From the NCBI GenBank assembly GCA_036936605.1, contig JAUPFV010000005.1:188168958-188232957 (forward strand): a stretch of DNA of 64,000 nt. The letters are read 5' to 3'. The notes beneath the pieces are model-generated. The model worked only from the letters and a program-made list of their open reading frames with translations. It searched no databases and was not told where the DNA came from. Of the stretch, positions 44,267 to 55,709 are shown piece after piece; positions within the stretch are counted from its first letter, which is position 1, and every line of letters begins with the position of its first letter. Position numbers and translations under genes: made by a program. Source of the stretch: Limnanthes douglasii subsp. nivea (taxonomy: Eukaryota; Streptophyta; Magnoliopsida; Brassicales; Limnanthaceae).

Positions 44267-47200
44267 ATGACTATTAAAATATTAAATTGGCGTACTAGAG
44301 GAGTAGGAAACAAAGATACAATAAGAATGCTTAAAACATTAATAAAATATGAAAAATTTGAGTTCTTAGCCTTACAAGAACCTATGTAAGAGAAAATAAA
44401 CTTGAACCACTAATTAAAACTCTCGGCTTTATCAAAGGTGTCTTTAATCCAACAAATAAAATTCGAATCATGTGGCGGGACAATTTCATTGTGGATGTGA
44501 TCTACCATCTTGAATAACTCATCCATATTAATATCCATCATACAACTGGTAATAAAGAGTTTATGGCAACAATAATATATGCTAAATATAACAGAACAAA
44601 AAGAACTCCATTGTGGGATAAAATCAGAGATCTCTCAAACAATGCACTTGAGTTGATTGTTTTAAAAGATTTCAATTGCATAACCTCTGCATATGAACAA
44701 TTATCATGTTTCATATTGTGTTTAAGAAGTCTGGATGACTTCAACAATACAATTCTTAATTTTTTTAGAAGACCCTGAATATATTGGATCTCCATATACT
44801 TGGAAAAATAAAATATATTGGAGAATATTAGATAGAGTTTTAATCAATAAGAAAATGAGAAGTTATTTTGATAGAATTCAGGTGAAATACTTAGCTAAAA
44901 CATACTCAGATCTCTCACTAATACATATAACTTTAGAAAATAACTCTTTCAAATCAAATACTCCTTTTAAATTTCTTAATATGTGTACTTTACATCCATA
45001 ATTTAATCAAACAATCAAGAACTCTTGGAACATCCCAATTATTGGTCACCCTCTAATAACTTTTTGGAAAAAACTAAAAAGGCTTAAAGCCACTCTTAAA
45101 ATATGAAACAAGGAAACCTTTGGCAATATCTTTCCTATTATTTCCAAATATGAGGATGAGGTAACATATTATGAGAGCATTCTTCAAACAAATCAGTCAT
45201 TACAAAACAAAAGTAACTTTGCTAAAGCTAATGCCAGTTACCTTCTTCTCTTGGCAAGAGAAGAAGCTTATTGGGAGCAAAAAAGTAACATTAATTGTAT
45301 TAAACAAAGTGACAAAAACTCTGCTCTCTTTCACAACTTTGTGAAAAAAGACAGAAAAAACATAATCAATGACATATACCATGATGGTATATGGATTGAA
45401 GATTAAAATCAAATAAGTGAGCATACTGTTTACTACTTTAAAACTTTATTGGCATCCAACAATATTTTTAACCAACATTTTTATCATATGAACATTATCG
45501 CAAAGTTAATTTTAGATAAATACAACCAATCCCTCGTTAGAATCCAAACAAAAGATGAAATACATAAGATTATTAACAATATTTCACTAAATAATATGGT
45601 TGGCCCTGATGGGTTCAATGCAACCTTCTATCAAACTTGCTGACCAATTATCTAAAATGATTTAGTCGTGGCATATTTTCTGAAATCCATAATTGATTAC
45701 TTCAAAGATAAACCTCATCCAAGTGGCATATTTTCTACTTCCTTTTTCTTTTTTACTAAGTTCTCAAACCCGAAACATCTAAAAGACTTCATCCCAAATT
45801 CATTAAGCTTATAAACAAAAGTATTGAATATGTATTTTTCTCCATCACTATAAATGGTGAATTAAAAGGCTATTTCAACGCTTCAAATGGCATAAAACAA
45901 GGAATTCCCAATATCCCCCAACCTTTTCATAATCGCAGATAATACCTCACATGAGGTATTAATTAGCTTATTAATCTAAATCATGTGATGAAATTCAAAA
46001 ATATAAGTCAAATGAATGTTAACTACTTAGCATTTGCAAATGACTTTGTCATCCATAAATACTGGAATCTCTAGTCAATCCATAAATACTAGAAAGTCTA
46101 GCTTAATTGTTTAAAAAAGAATAAACAATTCTAGAATTCAAATTCTTGAAAGTCTAACTTATTTCATAAGAAAACCGCTTCCAATGACATACCTCAGTGT
46201 CTAAATTCATAATAATAATAAAGCTAAGTTATATGATGCTTTAGTTAATAAATAAGGGTTAAAATTTAGGATTGGGATTTAAAATCCCTCTCATTTGGTT
46301 GCATGATTAGTATTGATCCAATCATTACTAACGGTCATTCCAACTTCTTACATCTAATGCTAAACTCTCACAGGAACCGGTATTTAACGAATAGAGAGAG
46401 TTCTAAACGGATTTCTTTGGGGATCAAATGAATCTTCTCAAACATTATGTGGACAAATTGGAATTCTATAAGCATACCATACAATGAAGTTGGCTTAAAC
46501 ATCAACAAACTTTATGATCTTCAGGACACTTACTCATAAAAATTATGGTTTAAGTATAAGGAAAAGAAAACTCTTTAGGCCGGATACATACAAAATACCT
46601 ATTATAAAAGCTGGCATTCCTTCTCAAATAAAAAAGGCTCTAGAACATGGAATAAATTAAACTATATAAAACAAATTGCTGAATTATACCTTAATTGAAA
46701 ACTAGGAAGTAGTAATGTTGAATTATTAACTGAAAAATGGTTTATGAATAATCCAATAATAATCTCACATGAAACAAATTGTGGCTGGTATCTTATAGAT
46801 AAAGTTAAGGAATTCTTAACAAATAATATATGGAATTCAACTAAACTCAAGCAAAGCATCACCACATGTGACACTAATTTAATTCTTAACTTTACATTTG
46901 ACTATGACCATGAGAATAAACCTATTTGGACATTGGATTCCGTAGATAATTTCAACACCAAGTTAACATGAAACAAAATAAGAAAAACAAAACAACCATT
47001 CAACCTTATTTGCTAAAATATGGAATAACTTAACTCCAACCAAATTCTTTTTTCTTCTTTGGAATATTATGAAAGGATGGACCACAGTTGATAATAATCT
47101 TCAAAATATAAATTTCATTATTTCTTCCTAATGCAAATTATATCCTAACATTGAGATAGTCAACCATGTTTTCGTAAGCTGTCATATTGCATGAGTTGTT

Positions 47201-47990
47201 TGGTTTGAATTGGCTGGTCTATTTAAGATAAACATTGGAAGATTCATGAAAATTCAACATCTAATTAGATATTTTTTTTGGTCTACAAACAAAAACATTC
47301 ATATCAGAAACTAATTCCATCCATTTTCTTGGTCAATATGACATTATAGAATAAAGCCAAATTTGGAAGCAAATGAAATTCCTCTTATCTTATTTGAAAC
47401 AAGATCAAATTCATAGTGACTAGGTTGTACAATATATACATATTAAAGAATAAACTTTGGTTTGGAGACCTCCATATTACCAAGAATCTTGTCTGCGACT
47501 TCCATATAAATAGCACAAATAAAGTAGACACATTGAAATTGATACACTCTCATGATGACATACTTAAATTAAATATTGATGAATCTTTCATTCCAAATGG
47601 TGAATCTAGTGGCGCTGGTCTTATAAAATACAATCATAGTGATGTTTTAAATTTATATTGTAGAATTTATAACAAACAGAACACCCTTGTTGCTGAGTTC
47701 AGGTCCCTCATTGATGGCTTGATCATATATTTTTGAAATGGCTACAAAAAGGTTAACATTGAATTAGATTTTGTCTTTCTGATGGACATGCTTTCCCATG
47801 GCTCTACCCCATGAAACTTAAAATATGTAATAAGATGTTTCATAAAACTCAACTTCTCCATCATGAACATAAAACATATTTGAAGAACCCAAGATCAGGT
47901 CGTAAACTGACTGGCTTGTTGGACACTTATGTGCAAAAGGAAACAAGTTTCATTAACAACCTTCTACCTAATCCTCTTAGGGAAATATAA
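44267..47990 (+). pseudogene. L1-C ORF2 (endonuclease, reverse transcriptase, RNase H)
   Basis: ATG 44267 gives MTIKILNWRTRGVGNKD, parallel to the ORF2 start of L1-A. Endonuclease parts: SPYTWKNKIYWRILDRVLIN (about 44789-44848). RT parts: NISLNNMVGPDGFNATFY (about 45580-45633), GIKQGIPN (about 45890), and FANDFVIH in place of FADD (about 46033). The zinc finger ends EIVNHVFVSCHIA (about 47152-47190). The RNase H domain reads LKLNIDESFIPNGESSGAGL and NTLVAEFRSLIDGL (47563-47722). Stops and small deletions are everywhere; the RT core is partly missing (45650-45800). Confidence 0.8.
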
Positions 47991-48250
47991 TTTTTAGAGA
48001 GCCTTGGATTATGTTACTTAAGGCTTGATACATAGAAAATGATCTTAGGGATTCTAACTTACTATAATATTCCTATACATGTTTATTGATAAGATTTTGC
48101 AGCTTCACTTTTGTGGAAGCAAGTGAGAAAATTGAAGGGGAGAAGATCTACCTTGAAGGCAGATAATCAAGCATCAATAAAGAACAACCAAAAACCAAGG
48201 CTTCTGTCTTAAATCAGTCATCATCTAGCATTGATAGATAATTTGTAAAA

Positions 48251-49002
48251 TTTAATTCGATTTCATATTCCAAAATCCATCAAACTTTGTCAAACCAATT
48301 TCAATGTTTTTTTACATATCATTGTAATCAGTAAGATCGAAAATTTATTACAAAAAATATAATATATCAACCATCCATAATATTAATTTCAAGAGAAATA
48401 AAAAAGTATCGGATAAAAATAAATAAATAGTATATTAACTATATCAAAATTTAAAAACAAAATATTTGGTGTGTTCACTATGGTTATTTTTTATCATATA
48501 TTTTGAAAAGTTTGAAATTTTAATTATATATTTTATTATTTAAAAAAATAAATATAACGTTTTAACATTTTTAGCCAATAATTTATACTAAAGTTGATTA
48601 AATCTACCTATCAAAATGTATTATTCAATCTGTCCACTCAAAATATCTAGAATTTTTTATTATTATTATTACACATAAGAGAGTAATAGTATTCTTACTA
48701 TGAATAACATGATTAACTTTTTTTAATAAATAACAAGATCTAAATAATTGAACTGAATTTTTTTATTACAAAAAAGAGTAACATGATTGATTTTCGTTAA
48801 TCGAAAATAAATAGAAACATCACTTTTATTACTGATATTGCTAAACAAAACATACCCGTTAGATTTTAAAGTTTGAGATAGCTCTAGCTAAATAAGTGGA
48901 TAAAGTGAAGAGAGAATAGATAAAGTTGAGGTTAGCCGAAAAGACGAAGGAATAAGAGGTGCTTACAATTGTATGTCATCTTGATTTTAGAATAAAAAAA
49001 AG
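48251..49002. other. AT-rich sequence with a copia LTR relic
   Basis: No gene. A stretch at about 48345-48440 (ATATATCAACCATCCATAAT, ATTTCAAGAGAAATAAA) resembles the U5 end of the copia-A LTR at 19115-19160 and 53610-53670 and is probably a short relic of it. Confidence 0.4.
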
Positions 49003-49018
49003 TATAACATTAAATTAT
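49003..49018. repeat. Target-site duplication, left copy (SINE D)
   Basis: TATAACATTAAATTAT, identical to 49260-49275. Confidence 0.88.
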
Positions 49019-49259
49019 TATTATTTTTTTCTCAAGGGGTAGTCGAGTTGGTTTAGTATGGCCTTCTTATGACCAAAAGGTCATGAGTTCGAGTCCCTCT
49101 ACATACGATTTCTCGGCTGAGCCTGTCACTTTGTGTGGTTTACCTTCTGGCGTTGGTTTGCAGGCTATCGCGTCAGACTGAGGGTTTACCCTGTCTGTGC
49201 GCACTCATTGCACTCTGAGTAGCGGCTGCGGGTTTCCTCCGAAAAGCAAAATAAAAAAA
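49019..49259 (+). mobile_element. SINE copy D, full-length, with perfect target-site duplication
   Basis: tRNA-derived SINE. The A-box region TAGTCGAGTTGG (49040-49051) and B box AGTTCGAGTCCC (49085-49096) form an internal Pol III promoter. The body follows: TTTCTCGGCTGAGCCTGTCA, TTCTGGCGTTGGTTTGCAGG, GAGGGTTTACCCTGTC and GAGTAGCGGCTGCGGGTTTC, ending in an A-rich tail. A perfect 16-base duplication (TATAACATTAAATTAT) flanks it at 49003-49018 and 49260-49275, which proves target-primed insertion. Three other copies are in the window (10257-10484, 10810-10975, 21412-21545). I do not assign a family name. Confidence 0.9.
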
Positions 49260-49275
49260 TATAACATTAAATTAT
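49260..49275. repeat. Target-site duplication, right copy (SINE D)
   Basis: TATAACATTAAATTAT, identical to 49003-49018. Confidence 0.88.
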
Positions 49276-49601
49276 GTTAAGAGTATGTTGGGATTTTTTA
49301 ATATAGTTGGTAATTCTTAAAGATAAAAAATTATTATGGTTATTTATTATGAATTAATTTTAAAAATAAGGATTAATTTGAAATCATAACAATTATAATA
49401 GACTTCTAAAAATTATGAAAGTTTTATATACACTTTAGAAATATATAATTTTTTGTATCTTTGAATATCTTTCAAAATTATAGTGTGCTTTATATATGCT
49501 TGCCCAAATTAAATAAATAAATAAACTCAATAATTTAGTTAATTAAATAAATTACAAAGAAAAAATATTTAATAAAAAAAAATCAGATCTTATTAAGGTA
49601 C
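49276..49601. other. AT-rich spacer
   Basis: No recognised feature between the SINE and the copia LTR. Confidence 0.5.
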
Positions 49602-50177
49602 TGTTCCAAAATAAACATTCACGATTAATTAATCCAATAAATCATAAAACTAAACAAATCACATAAAATAATCAACGAAAATAAAATAAATTATAAAACT
49701 AATCACATAGAATAAGTAATGGTAATACACGAACAAACTTAAAGAGTAAGAATCACGAAACTTATAAAGATTCCATAAAAAACACTTATATCATTATGAT
49801 AAGTTGAGGATAAAAATATGCACAAATCAATCTAATAAAAATCTAAAATCCATTACAAAGATGAAGAATATCACCAAACATATTACACTGTTCTAGCGGT
49901 GATATCTTCCAAACTATAGAAAATCAAAATCCAATCATTCAGATCGAAATCTTAGATGTTCTGAACACGCTATCCAAAAATCAGCAAAACCCGATATCGT
50001 TTCCCCTCGATCAAACCTTTTGATTATGGATGCACACAACAAATCCGAAAATAAAAAAAATACTCTCTCTTATTGTACTTTTATGTGTTCTCCTATCTAT
50101 TACCCCAATATATATAATCTCATGATCATGAAAACTCAAAGTTTTAAAGTTGTGTCTAAATTGGGTTGAACCCTATG
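49602..50177 (-). repeat. Copia-A 3' LTR
   Basis: 576 bases on the - strand, starting after the polypurine tract AAGGGGAGA (about 50180-50190) and ending TTTTGGAACA. Shares CTCAACTTATCATAATGATA, GATCGAAATCTTAGATGTT-type and TTGGATTTT phrases (reverse sense) with the LTR at 19103-19680. A TATA-like ATTATATATATTGGGG lies at about 50107-50122. Confidence 0.65.
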
Positions 50178-50239
50178 AGTCTCCCCTTGAAGCCAATAAT
50201 ATGGAAGATACTATCATGAGATGATCATTTGAACCTCAT

Positions 50240-50720
50240 CATGGTGAGGTTACTATATAGCTCAACCTTGCTATCTGGAACAGTTTTAGTCAACATGTCA
50301 GCAATATTTTTATCAATGTGAAGTTTTTTCAACTTGATTTTTTTATCCTGGTCAAATCCCGCAATCAATGGTATCTCAGATCAATATGTTTGGTGCATGT
50401 GTGATAATTGAATTCTTTCCCAAATCCATTACACTATGATCATTAGAGAATATTACATACTCATCTTATATAAATGCTTCCTAAAATTCATATATTTCCT
50501 TGCTTCTAATGTTGCAATGTAGTCTATCTTAGTTATTGACAATACTAAACATTTTTATAGCTTGGAATTCTAAGAAATGGGTCCAGTTGAAAATGTAAAC
50601 ATATAACCTAAGGTAGACTTCTGGTTATCAAGATCACCAGCCATGTTAGCACTTATATATCATTCAACTATATGGTTTCTACCTCCGTATCAAAAAATCA
50701 ATAAAGATGTGACTTACACG
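50240..50720 (-). pseudogene. Copia-A RNase H remnant
   Basis: Read on the - strand across frames: NMAGDLDNQKSTLGYMFTFS with GPISWNSKL (the D of AGDLD is a catalytic residue), YIATLEARKYM, KHIDLRYHW-like, and the end KIKLKKLHIDKNIADMLTK. This is the normal C-terminus of plant copia pol. Short frames only; every block needs a frame change. Confidence 0.7.
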
Positions 50721-51039
50721 TATATGAAAATCCACTTCATTGTTTCCCTCATAATATCAAGCCAAATAGTTTTATCCTTACGAGATAACATTGCTTGATA
50801 ATTCTTTGGTTATCCGTATTCAATGACTAGATTAAACTATGTAATTAATCGAAGTTTAATTTTCTATTGTTGACATTCGAACTTATACATCTTCCACGTG
50901 AGGGGTAGGTTGCTCTTGCTGCTCATGAACTTTTTCTTCAAATAAGGTCTAATTAGAATCATTATCATCAACATAATATTATAAATCACCACCGGGTGGA
51001 ATATCGTTAATATCATCAGGAACCACCTCAATATTATCA

Positions 51040-51430
51040 TTTATTGGTTGATCTACATAGAATAGTAGGATAAATAACATCAATAATGATAAGGACATAA
51101 ATTATCAATGACTTATAATAGTGACAGTAAGGTTACTTTTGACATATTTTAAAGTTATATATGAGATTTGTATTATTTATAAATATAAAGAACCAAAATG
51201 CAATATGTCCTTCTATATAACATATTTAGTTAAGAGTCTTCTTGCTTGTCTATAAATAGGTCAGGAGATATTGAATAAAGGGTTGGACTTTTATGATTTG
51301 AGATAGACTTTGTTAAACTGTTTATCTCTCTAGAATTTACACACTTTAATGTTCTCTCAATACTTTCATCTTATTTTCCACAGACACAAGTTTAATTCAT
51401 TCAACTCATCAATATTTCTCTTATACTTAA
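51040..51430 (+). repeat. Nested LTR, probably solo, inside copia-A
   Basis: Between the end of the integrase fragment (51454) and the integrase-RT linker (50870-51040) lies sequence with an LTR layout on the + strand: TATA box GTCTATAAATAGG (about 51249-51261), AATAAAGGGTTGGACTT, CTCTCTAGAATTTACACAC and a CT-rich end. No coding capacity. Exact ends and target duplication were not established. Confidence 0.45.
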
Positions 51431-51453
51431 AAAAATAATAGTATTAAAAGCTA

Positions 51454-52480
51454 TTAAGTAGAAGTGAACTTTGCACTTACAAGATCTTCACATTTTTCGT
51501 ACTCAAATAATACCACATCTTTATTTCTCATTAATTTCTTATTCTGAGGATCATAGGTTATGAAACCATACTCTTTATCACCATATCCAACAAACACACA
51601 CAGATTAGTCTTCGAATCATTTTTGTTACTATGTTCCTTAAAACAAATGCATGTATGCATTGTACCGAAAAAGTCTAGTATGTGAATATGTAGGATCATT
51701 TCCCTTTCATACTCTTTCACAAATATTAAAAACACGAGCTGTAGATGGAGCTCTATTGATCAACCACACAATATAATTAACTGCTTCAGTCTAAAATATC
51801 TTAGAAATCTTATAAATCTTGCATACATCTCACTATCTCTATAGTGTCTTAGCTCATTCTCTCTGCAGCTCTATTATATTATGGTGTACCTGATGTTGTC
51901 ATCTCATGTCTAATACCATAATGTGAGTTATAAATTTTGAAATAATTCGAATTATACTCACCTCCATTGTTAGATTAAAGATATTTCAACTTTCATCTGT
52001 CTCCTTTTCTAAATGGCATTAAATTCCTAATTACTCTCAAACACTTGCCTTTTTTTTCTATCACATATGTACCTAAGTTTTTTGAGTAGCATCATCAATA
52101 AATGTAACAAAATACTTTTTTTTACCACCAATAGACTTCACTTATATAGGATCACAAACATCAGAGTGTACTAAATCCAATTTTCCTTGTATTGTAGTGG
52201 ACTTCTTAGAAAACAAAGCTCTATCTTGATTTTTCGTTAAACAATGGTCACAAGGGTCAATAATAATAGCTTTATCAAGAAGATGAGTGACTTACCTGCC
52301 AAGATTTTCATATTTTTGTCACTCATGCATCCTAGTCTTGGATGCCACAATGTAGGAAAATTATTTTTCTCAATTACGTTCAGCTCACCGAAAGATATGC
52401 CCAAATATGTCTTATACAAAGAGCAACACAAACAACCTTGAGAAACTATCATTGAACATTTGGGAAATCTTCACTTACGA
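51454..52480 (-). pseudogene. Copia-A pre-integrase and integrase remnant
   Basis: The GAG-pre-integrase part reads NFPTLWHPRLGCMSDKNMKI (52370-52310) with the H of the zinc domain. The integrase end reads CICFKEHSNKNDSKTNLCVFVGYGDKEYGFITYDPQNKKLMRNKDVV in one open frame (51735-51454; usual family pattern KxDxKxxKCIFVGYGxxxxGYxxxDPxxxKLxxSRDVxF). Between them (52230-51740) the catalytic core is traceable only in short pieces such as KFKIYNSHYGIRHE-like. Confidence 0.75.
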
Positions 52481-52599
52481 TCACCAAAGGTGTGATTGAA
52501 ACCTTCTTGATCAAGGACATTTGCAAATAACAAATTCAGAGGTAGATAAAAAAAATATAGTGTACATTCTTTAGTATAAGTATGTATCCAATATATGTC

Positions 52600-53560
52600 T
52601 TTACACGAATATTACCCAATCCAATAATTCTAGCTGAGCTTTGAGTTCCCATCTTGACACTACCAAAACATCCATTTTATTAGTTCAAGAAATATTCCTT
52701 ATTTGGTACACAATGATATGGAGTACTTGTATCAACACGTCATTTCGAATATGAACTATCAACATGATGGCACTCACCAATAATACAAATCAAATATGTA
52801 TCATCATTAGTAGTAGAAAACAATAATTGCTATATTTTTGTTATCACCTTAATTTGTGAATCTAACTTGTTATATTTTTCTTTCTTCCATCGATAATAAT
52901 TGTATATATGAGTATGCTTACTGCAATATAACATGTACTAGTCTATTTTCCATCTATAGACTTTAATTTTACTTTTAAGTTACCATTAAATTTAAGACCT
53001 TTACTATTACTTTTACATCCGAATATAAAACACCATATGTAGAAGATTTACTAATAGTCACAACCTAGGCCTTCTAGCTGTCTCGTAAACCACCCAATAA
53101 GAACAAAGTATGTCATGCATCATCAAAAAATATCTTTATAGTAGTCAAGTTTTTAATAATATCTTGAAAGTCACTGAGATGCTTAAAAACTGACTTCCAA
53201 CTTTTCAATTTCAAATTAATAGTTTTCATAATAAAAGAAGCATTGTTATGAACAGTTTTCCTCTCATAAAAACCTTTTAAATTTTTTCCAACGATCATAG
53301 AGGTCAGACTTTTGAGAAACATGGTTGAAGATACTAATATCAATCCATTGTTTAATAGGCCCCAAAGTTTTTTTTCCAACTTATCTCAGTCTTTTTATTG
53401 CTTATCGTGTAGTTTTACAAGTTTAGTAGATGAATCATCACCATCTTTAATTGGCTCAATCAAATCAATCAAATATTTATAATAAAACAGATCTTCCATC
53501 CCGAGTCTCCAAATAAAATGATTTTTTGATGTCAACTTAATCATAAAGTTACCAATATTA
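52600..53560 (-). pseudogene. Copia-A gag and protease region
   Basis: The gag UBN2-type domain is open from 53379 to 53113: KNLKGFYERKTVHNNASFIM, LKLKSWKSVFKHLSDFQDII and KNLTTIKIFFDDA, matching the plant copia gag pattern (kLeklY, N.a.l...l..lkm, eH...f..ii..L...gi.f.d). Basic and histidine-containing sequence that could hold the zinc knuckle lies at about 52930-52870. A protease DTG motif was not identified. Confidence 0.7.
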
Positions 53561-53591
53561 TACTTCATATGCAATGGTTAAAAAAATCACA

Positions 53592-53606
53592 AGCTCTGAT
53601 TCCAAC
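53592..53606 (-). other. Copia-A primer-binding site
   Basis: On the - strand the LTR end GGATCATACA is followed by GTTGGAATCAGAGC, one mismatch from the plant copia primer site TGGTATCAGAGC. Confidence 0.75.
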
Positions 53607-53790
53607 TGTATGATCCAAAAAGTACTATATTAACCACCCACGAGATTAACTTCAAGATAATCAATCCAAATAAATAAGAAACCTAATTCACCACTAATGA
53701 TTCACCAATTAGCTAACCAGATAACCACAAATCTAATCACGGATAATAATAAATGGTAAAATAAATCAACATATATGATTTATTTTACGT
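53607..53790 (-). repeat. Copia-A 5' LTR, truncated
   Basis: Matches the U5 half of the LTR at 19103 (TATATTAACCACCCACGAGA, AACTTCAAGATAATCAATCC, AATGATTCACCAATTA, AATCACGGATAATAATAAA on the + strand). Homology ends near 53790, where another LTR begins. Confidence 0.6.
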
Positions 53791-53799
53791 AGTATATGG

Positions 53800-54332
53800 T
53801 GTTAGTTATAATGGTTAGATCGATCTACTATTAATCTAGAATTAGTTACTCCATCGTAAAAGAGAAATGTTTATTTTTGTTAAGGAGTCTATTAAATTAT
53901 GTTGATGAGAGATATTACCTCAAAATATTATATATGAAAAGTTTGGACTTTAAAGAAGACGACGGGAATTTTATGGAGTGTGCAACAAAGATTGATAAAA
54001 AAGCTACTTAGTAAATAGAAGAGTTATATTGGAAGAGTATCGAGTGTGAGCTCTTGGTTTAGAGTTCTTGTAATTATTATATTTTCTCCATTATCTATAT
54101 GTGTGTAAACTATTGTTACTGTTGAACAACCATGGGAATAATACTTTTTATGGCTCAGAGGGAACGTAGAAAAGTTGCGAACAACTATAAATCTATGTTT
54201 TCAAACTTTCTCTTATTGTTTTATTACTTTGTTAATTTTTAGTATAATTACTACATGTTTCATGACGTAGTTCTTAGAACAATCTGTTTGAGACATGAGA
54301 AAATAAAATAGAGCTTGTATAAAGTGTCACAA
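53800..54332 (+). repeat. 5' LTR of a second copia element
   Basis: Starts TGTTAGTTATAATGG and ends GTGTCACA, followed by ATTAGTATCAGAATTTGG, a degraded copia primer site (54333-54350). It contains ATTATATTTTCTCCATTATC and a U5 typical of copia LTRs. It is oriented opposite to copia-A and appears to have cut its 5' LTR. Confidence 0.6.
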
Positions 54333-54350
54333 TTAGTATCAGAATTTGGT

Positions 54351-54766
54351 TACGAAGTGATTCTTCTAGCTAAAATAGGAAAAATAAAGTTTAAAATAAA
54401 TAGGTTAAACGTAAAAGAAGATTTGGAATTGTGACGACAACAAATGCGAGTAGTCTTAGTTAAATAAAAGGTTATTCTAGCCCTTACCTAGGGGACTAAG
54501 TTGTCTGAAATATTTTCTAAGGATTAGAAGTATAAATGCTCGAAACTTTTTACAACACGATCATTCTATATTTGAGCAATAATATGTTGACGCATGTCCC
54601 TAAAAATATTCAGCAGCTGGAGTCCAGAACAAACTGGACAGTCTATACATGACAAAGTCCTTGACAAATCGAATATATTTGAAGGTAAAGTTCTTTGGTT
54701 TCAACATGCAGAAGGACATATTTTTTGATAAAAAACTTGATGAATTCTCCAATATAATGATGTTAA
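54351..54766 (+). pseudogene. Second copia element, gag fragment
   Basis: After the primer site, gag-like sequence is visible at about 54640-54766: SLTNRIYLKVKFFGFNMQKD then KKLDEFSNIM, corresponding to the 'sLtnrlylkk.lf.lkm' and 'h..eFn.ii' parts of plant copia gag. The element is cut at 54767 by the 3' LTR of Tat-3; the remainder is not in the window. Confidence 0.6.
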
Positions 54767-55461
54767 TGAAAAAACCTTAATACTTATATGCCAAAGTAGT
54801 AAAACTTTTATTGATTTAGGAAGAAAAAGAAGATGAAATAATACATCGCTCTAGATCCCTATTTATAAAGTCTTGGGAAGTTACAACATTAATTATTAAG
54901 TGAATTTATTGATTTTGCACGTTGACCATAACTTTCCACAATTGTCCCAAAAGTTTGCCCTTATATTAAAGAGATATGGTCTTCATGGATTGACTGAGTC
55001 AATACACTTGACTGTTAATAATGACGGTCGTTTCTTGGTGTCCTTGTTTCACCTATGCGCGCTCGGGTTCTGTACCACTTATATGCACTTGGTATTTTTA
55101 TAGGATTTAGGCTCGGCCTCTTGCACACTCGGTCTTCTACTTTACTTGTGTGCACTCGGTCTGCTACTTTACTTGCGCGCGCTCGGTCTTCTTGTGGGGG
55201 GGGGGGGGGGGGGCTTATGCTCGGTCTTGCTCGAATTCTTCTTGGTTTTATTTTGTTGCTCATCTTGCCTAAGATATATATATCCATACTTTGATTCAAG
55301 CGTGCTTTAGTGTAGCTCACATATTTCCTCCGCTCCTTTTCTATCTTATCTATGCCTGGTTTGCTCGACCTCAAACGTTAGTCAGATCGCTCGGTAAATC
55401 CATTCATAATTGTTTCTACACATCTATTTTTGGGCTTCTATGGATATATACAAACTTATTA
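54767..55461 (-). repeat. Tat-3 3' LTR
   Basis: 695 bases. Read on the - strand it begins TAATAAGTTTG after the polypurine tract (compare TGATGAGTTTAG in Tat-1) and ends AAGGTTTTTTCA. It holds a TATA box TTTATAAATAGGGATC (about 54873-54858), a polyadenylation signal CAATAAAAG (about 54820), 27-base tandem repeats (55105-55195) and a run of 18 C (55213-55196). Confidence 0.7.
55105..55213. repeat. 27-bp tandem repeats and 18-base G-run in Tat-3 LTR
   Basis: On the + strand the unit CTCGGTCTKCTACTTTACTT plus GTGTGCA or GCGCGCG occurs about three times, each starting CTCGGTC, directly followed by 18 consecutive G at 55196-55213. They lie in U3, upstream of the LTR TATA box, where enhancer repeats are usual. 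Confidence 0.8.
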
Positions 55462-55475
55462 GGGCCCCTAGTCCG
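55462..55475 (-). other. Polypurine tract (Tat-3)
   Basis: GGACTAGGGGCCC on the - strand, next to the LTR start TAATAAG. Shares ACTAGGGG with Tat-2. Confidence 0.55.
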
Positions 55476-55709
55476 TAGAGTAATTGTGTAGCAATTACTG
55501 GATGAAAGAAAGTTTGAATTCATTGATATATGTGGAGAAAATGTAACGATGACGTGTCAATATGATGATGTGATAGTGTGTGTTGGTGACGTGTGAAAGT
55601 AGATTTGATATACTGAAAAGTAGATTTGGAAAAGCAATTTAGTCGTTTAGTTTCCCCAAAAATAATTTGACATGAATTAAAGTCTCGTGGTGGTTGAGTT
55701 TATGAGTCC

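Larger units (their letters stand above)
42506..48250 (+). mobile_element. LINE L1-C (L1-type), heavily decayed
   Basis: A second member of the L1-A subfamily, starting close to the end of Tat-2. The 5' region with tandem repeats (42570-42815) is followed by ORF1 (42844-44266), then ORF2 (44267 to about 47990) with endonuclease, RT, zinc finger and RNase H. The 3' end is not sharply defined; similarity-based features end near 48000 and the A-rich sequence after 48230 is ambiguous. No target duplication was found. Confidence 0.75.
49602..53790 (-). mobile_element. Copia-A: Ty1/copia retrotransposon, decayed, with internal deletion and insertion
   Basis: On the - strand in order: truncated 5' LTR (53790-53607), primer site (53606-53592), gag, zinc knuckle and protease region, pre-integrase and integrase (52480-51454), a nested LTR (about 51430-51040), integrase-RT linker, RNase H (about 50720-50240), polypurine tract and 3' LTR (50177-49602). 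Integrase before RT/RNase H marks Ty1/copia. The RT catalytic core is missing, so the element depends on a deletion between linker and RNase H. It is non-functional. Confidence 0.82.

Noticed and set aside
49036..49100. A functional tRNA gene, from the A and B boxes
   Set aside because: The boxes are followed by a 150-base SINE body shared by three other copies, with poly(A) and target duplication. No cloverleaf is visible.
55015..55374. A 119-codon frame on the - strand
   Set aside because: It lies in the U3 of the Tat-3 LTR and is driven by the tandem repeats and the C-run (polyproline).
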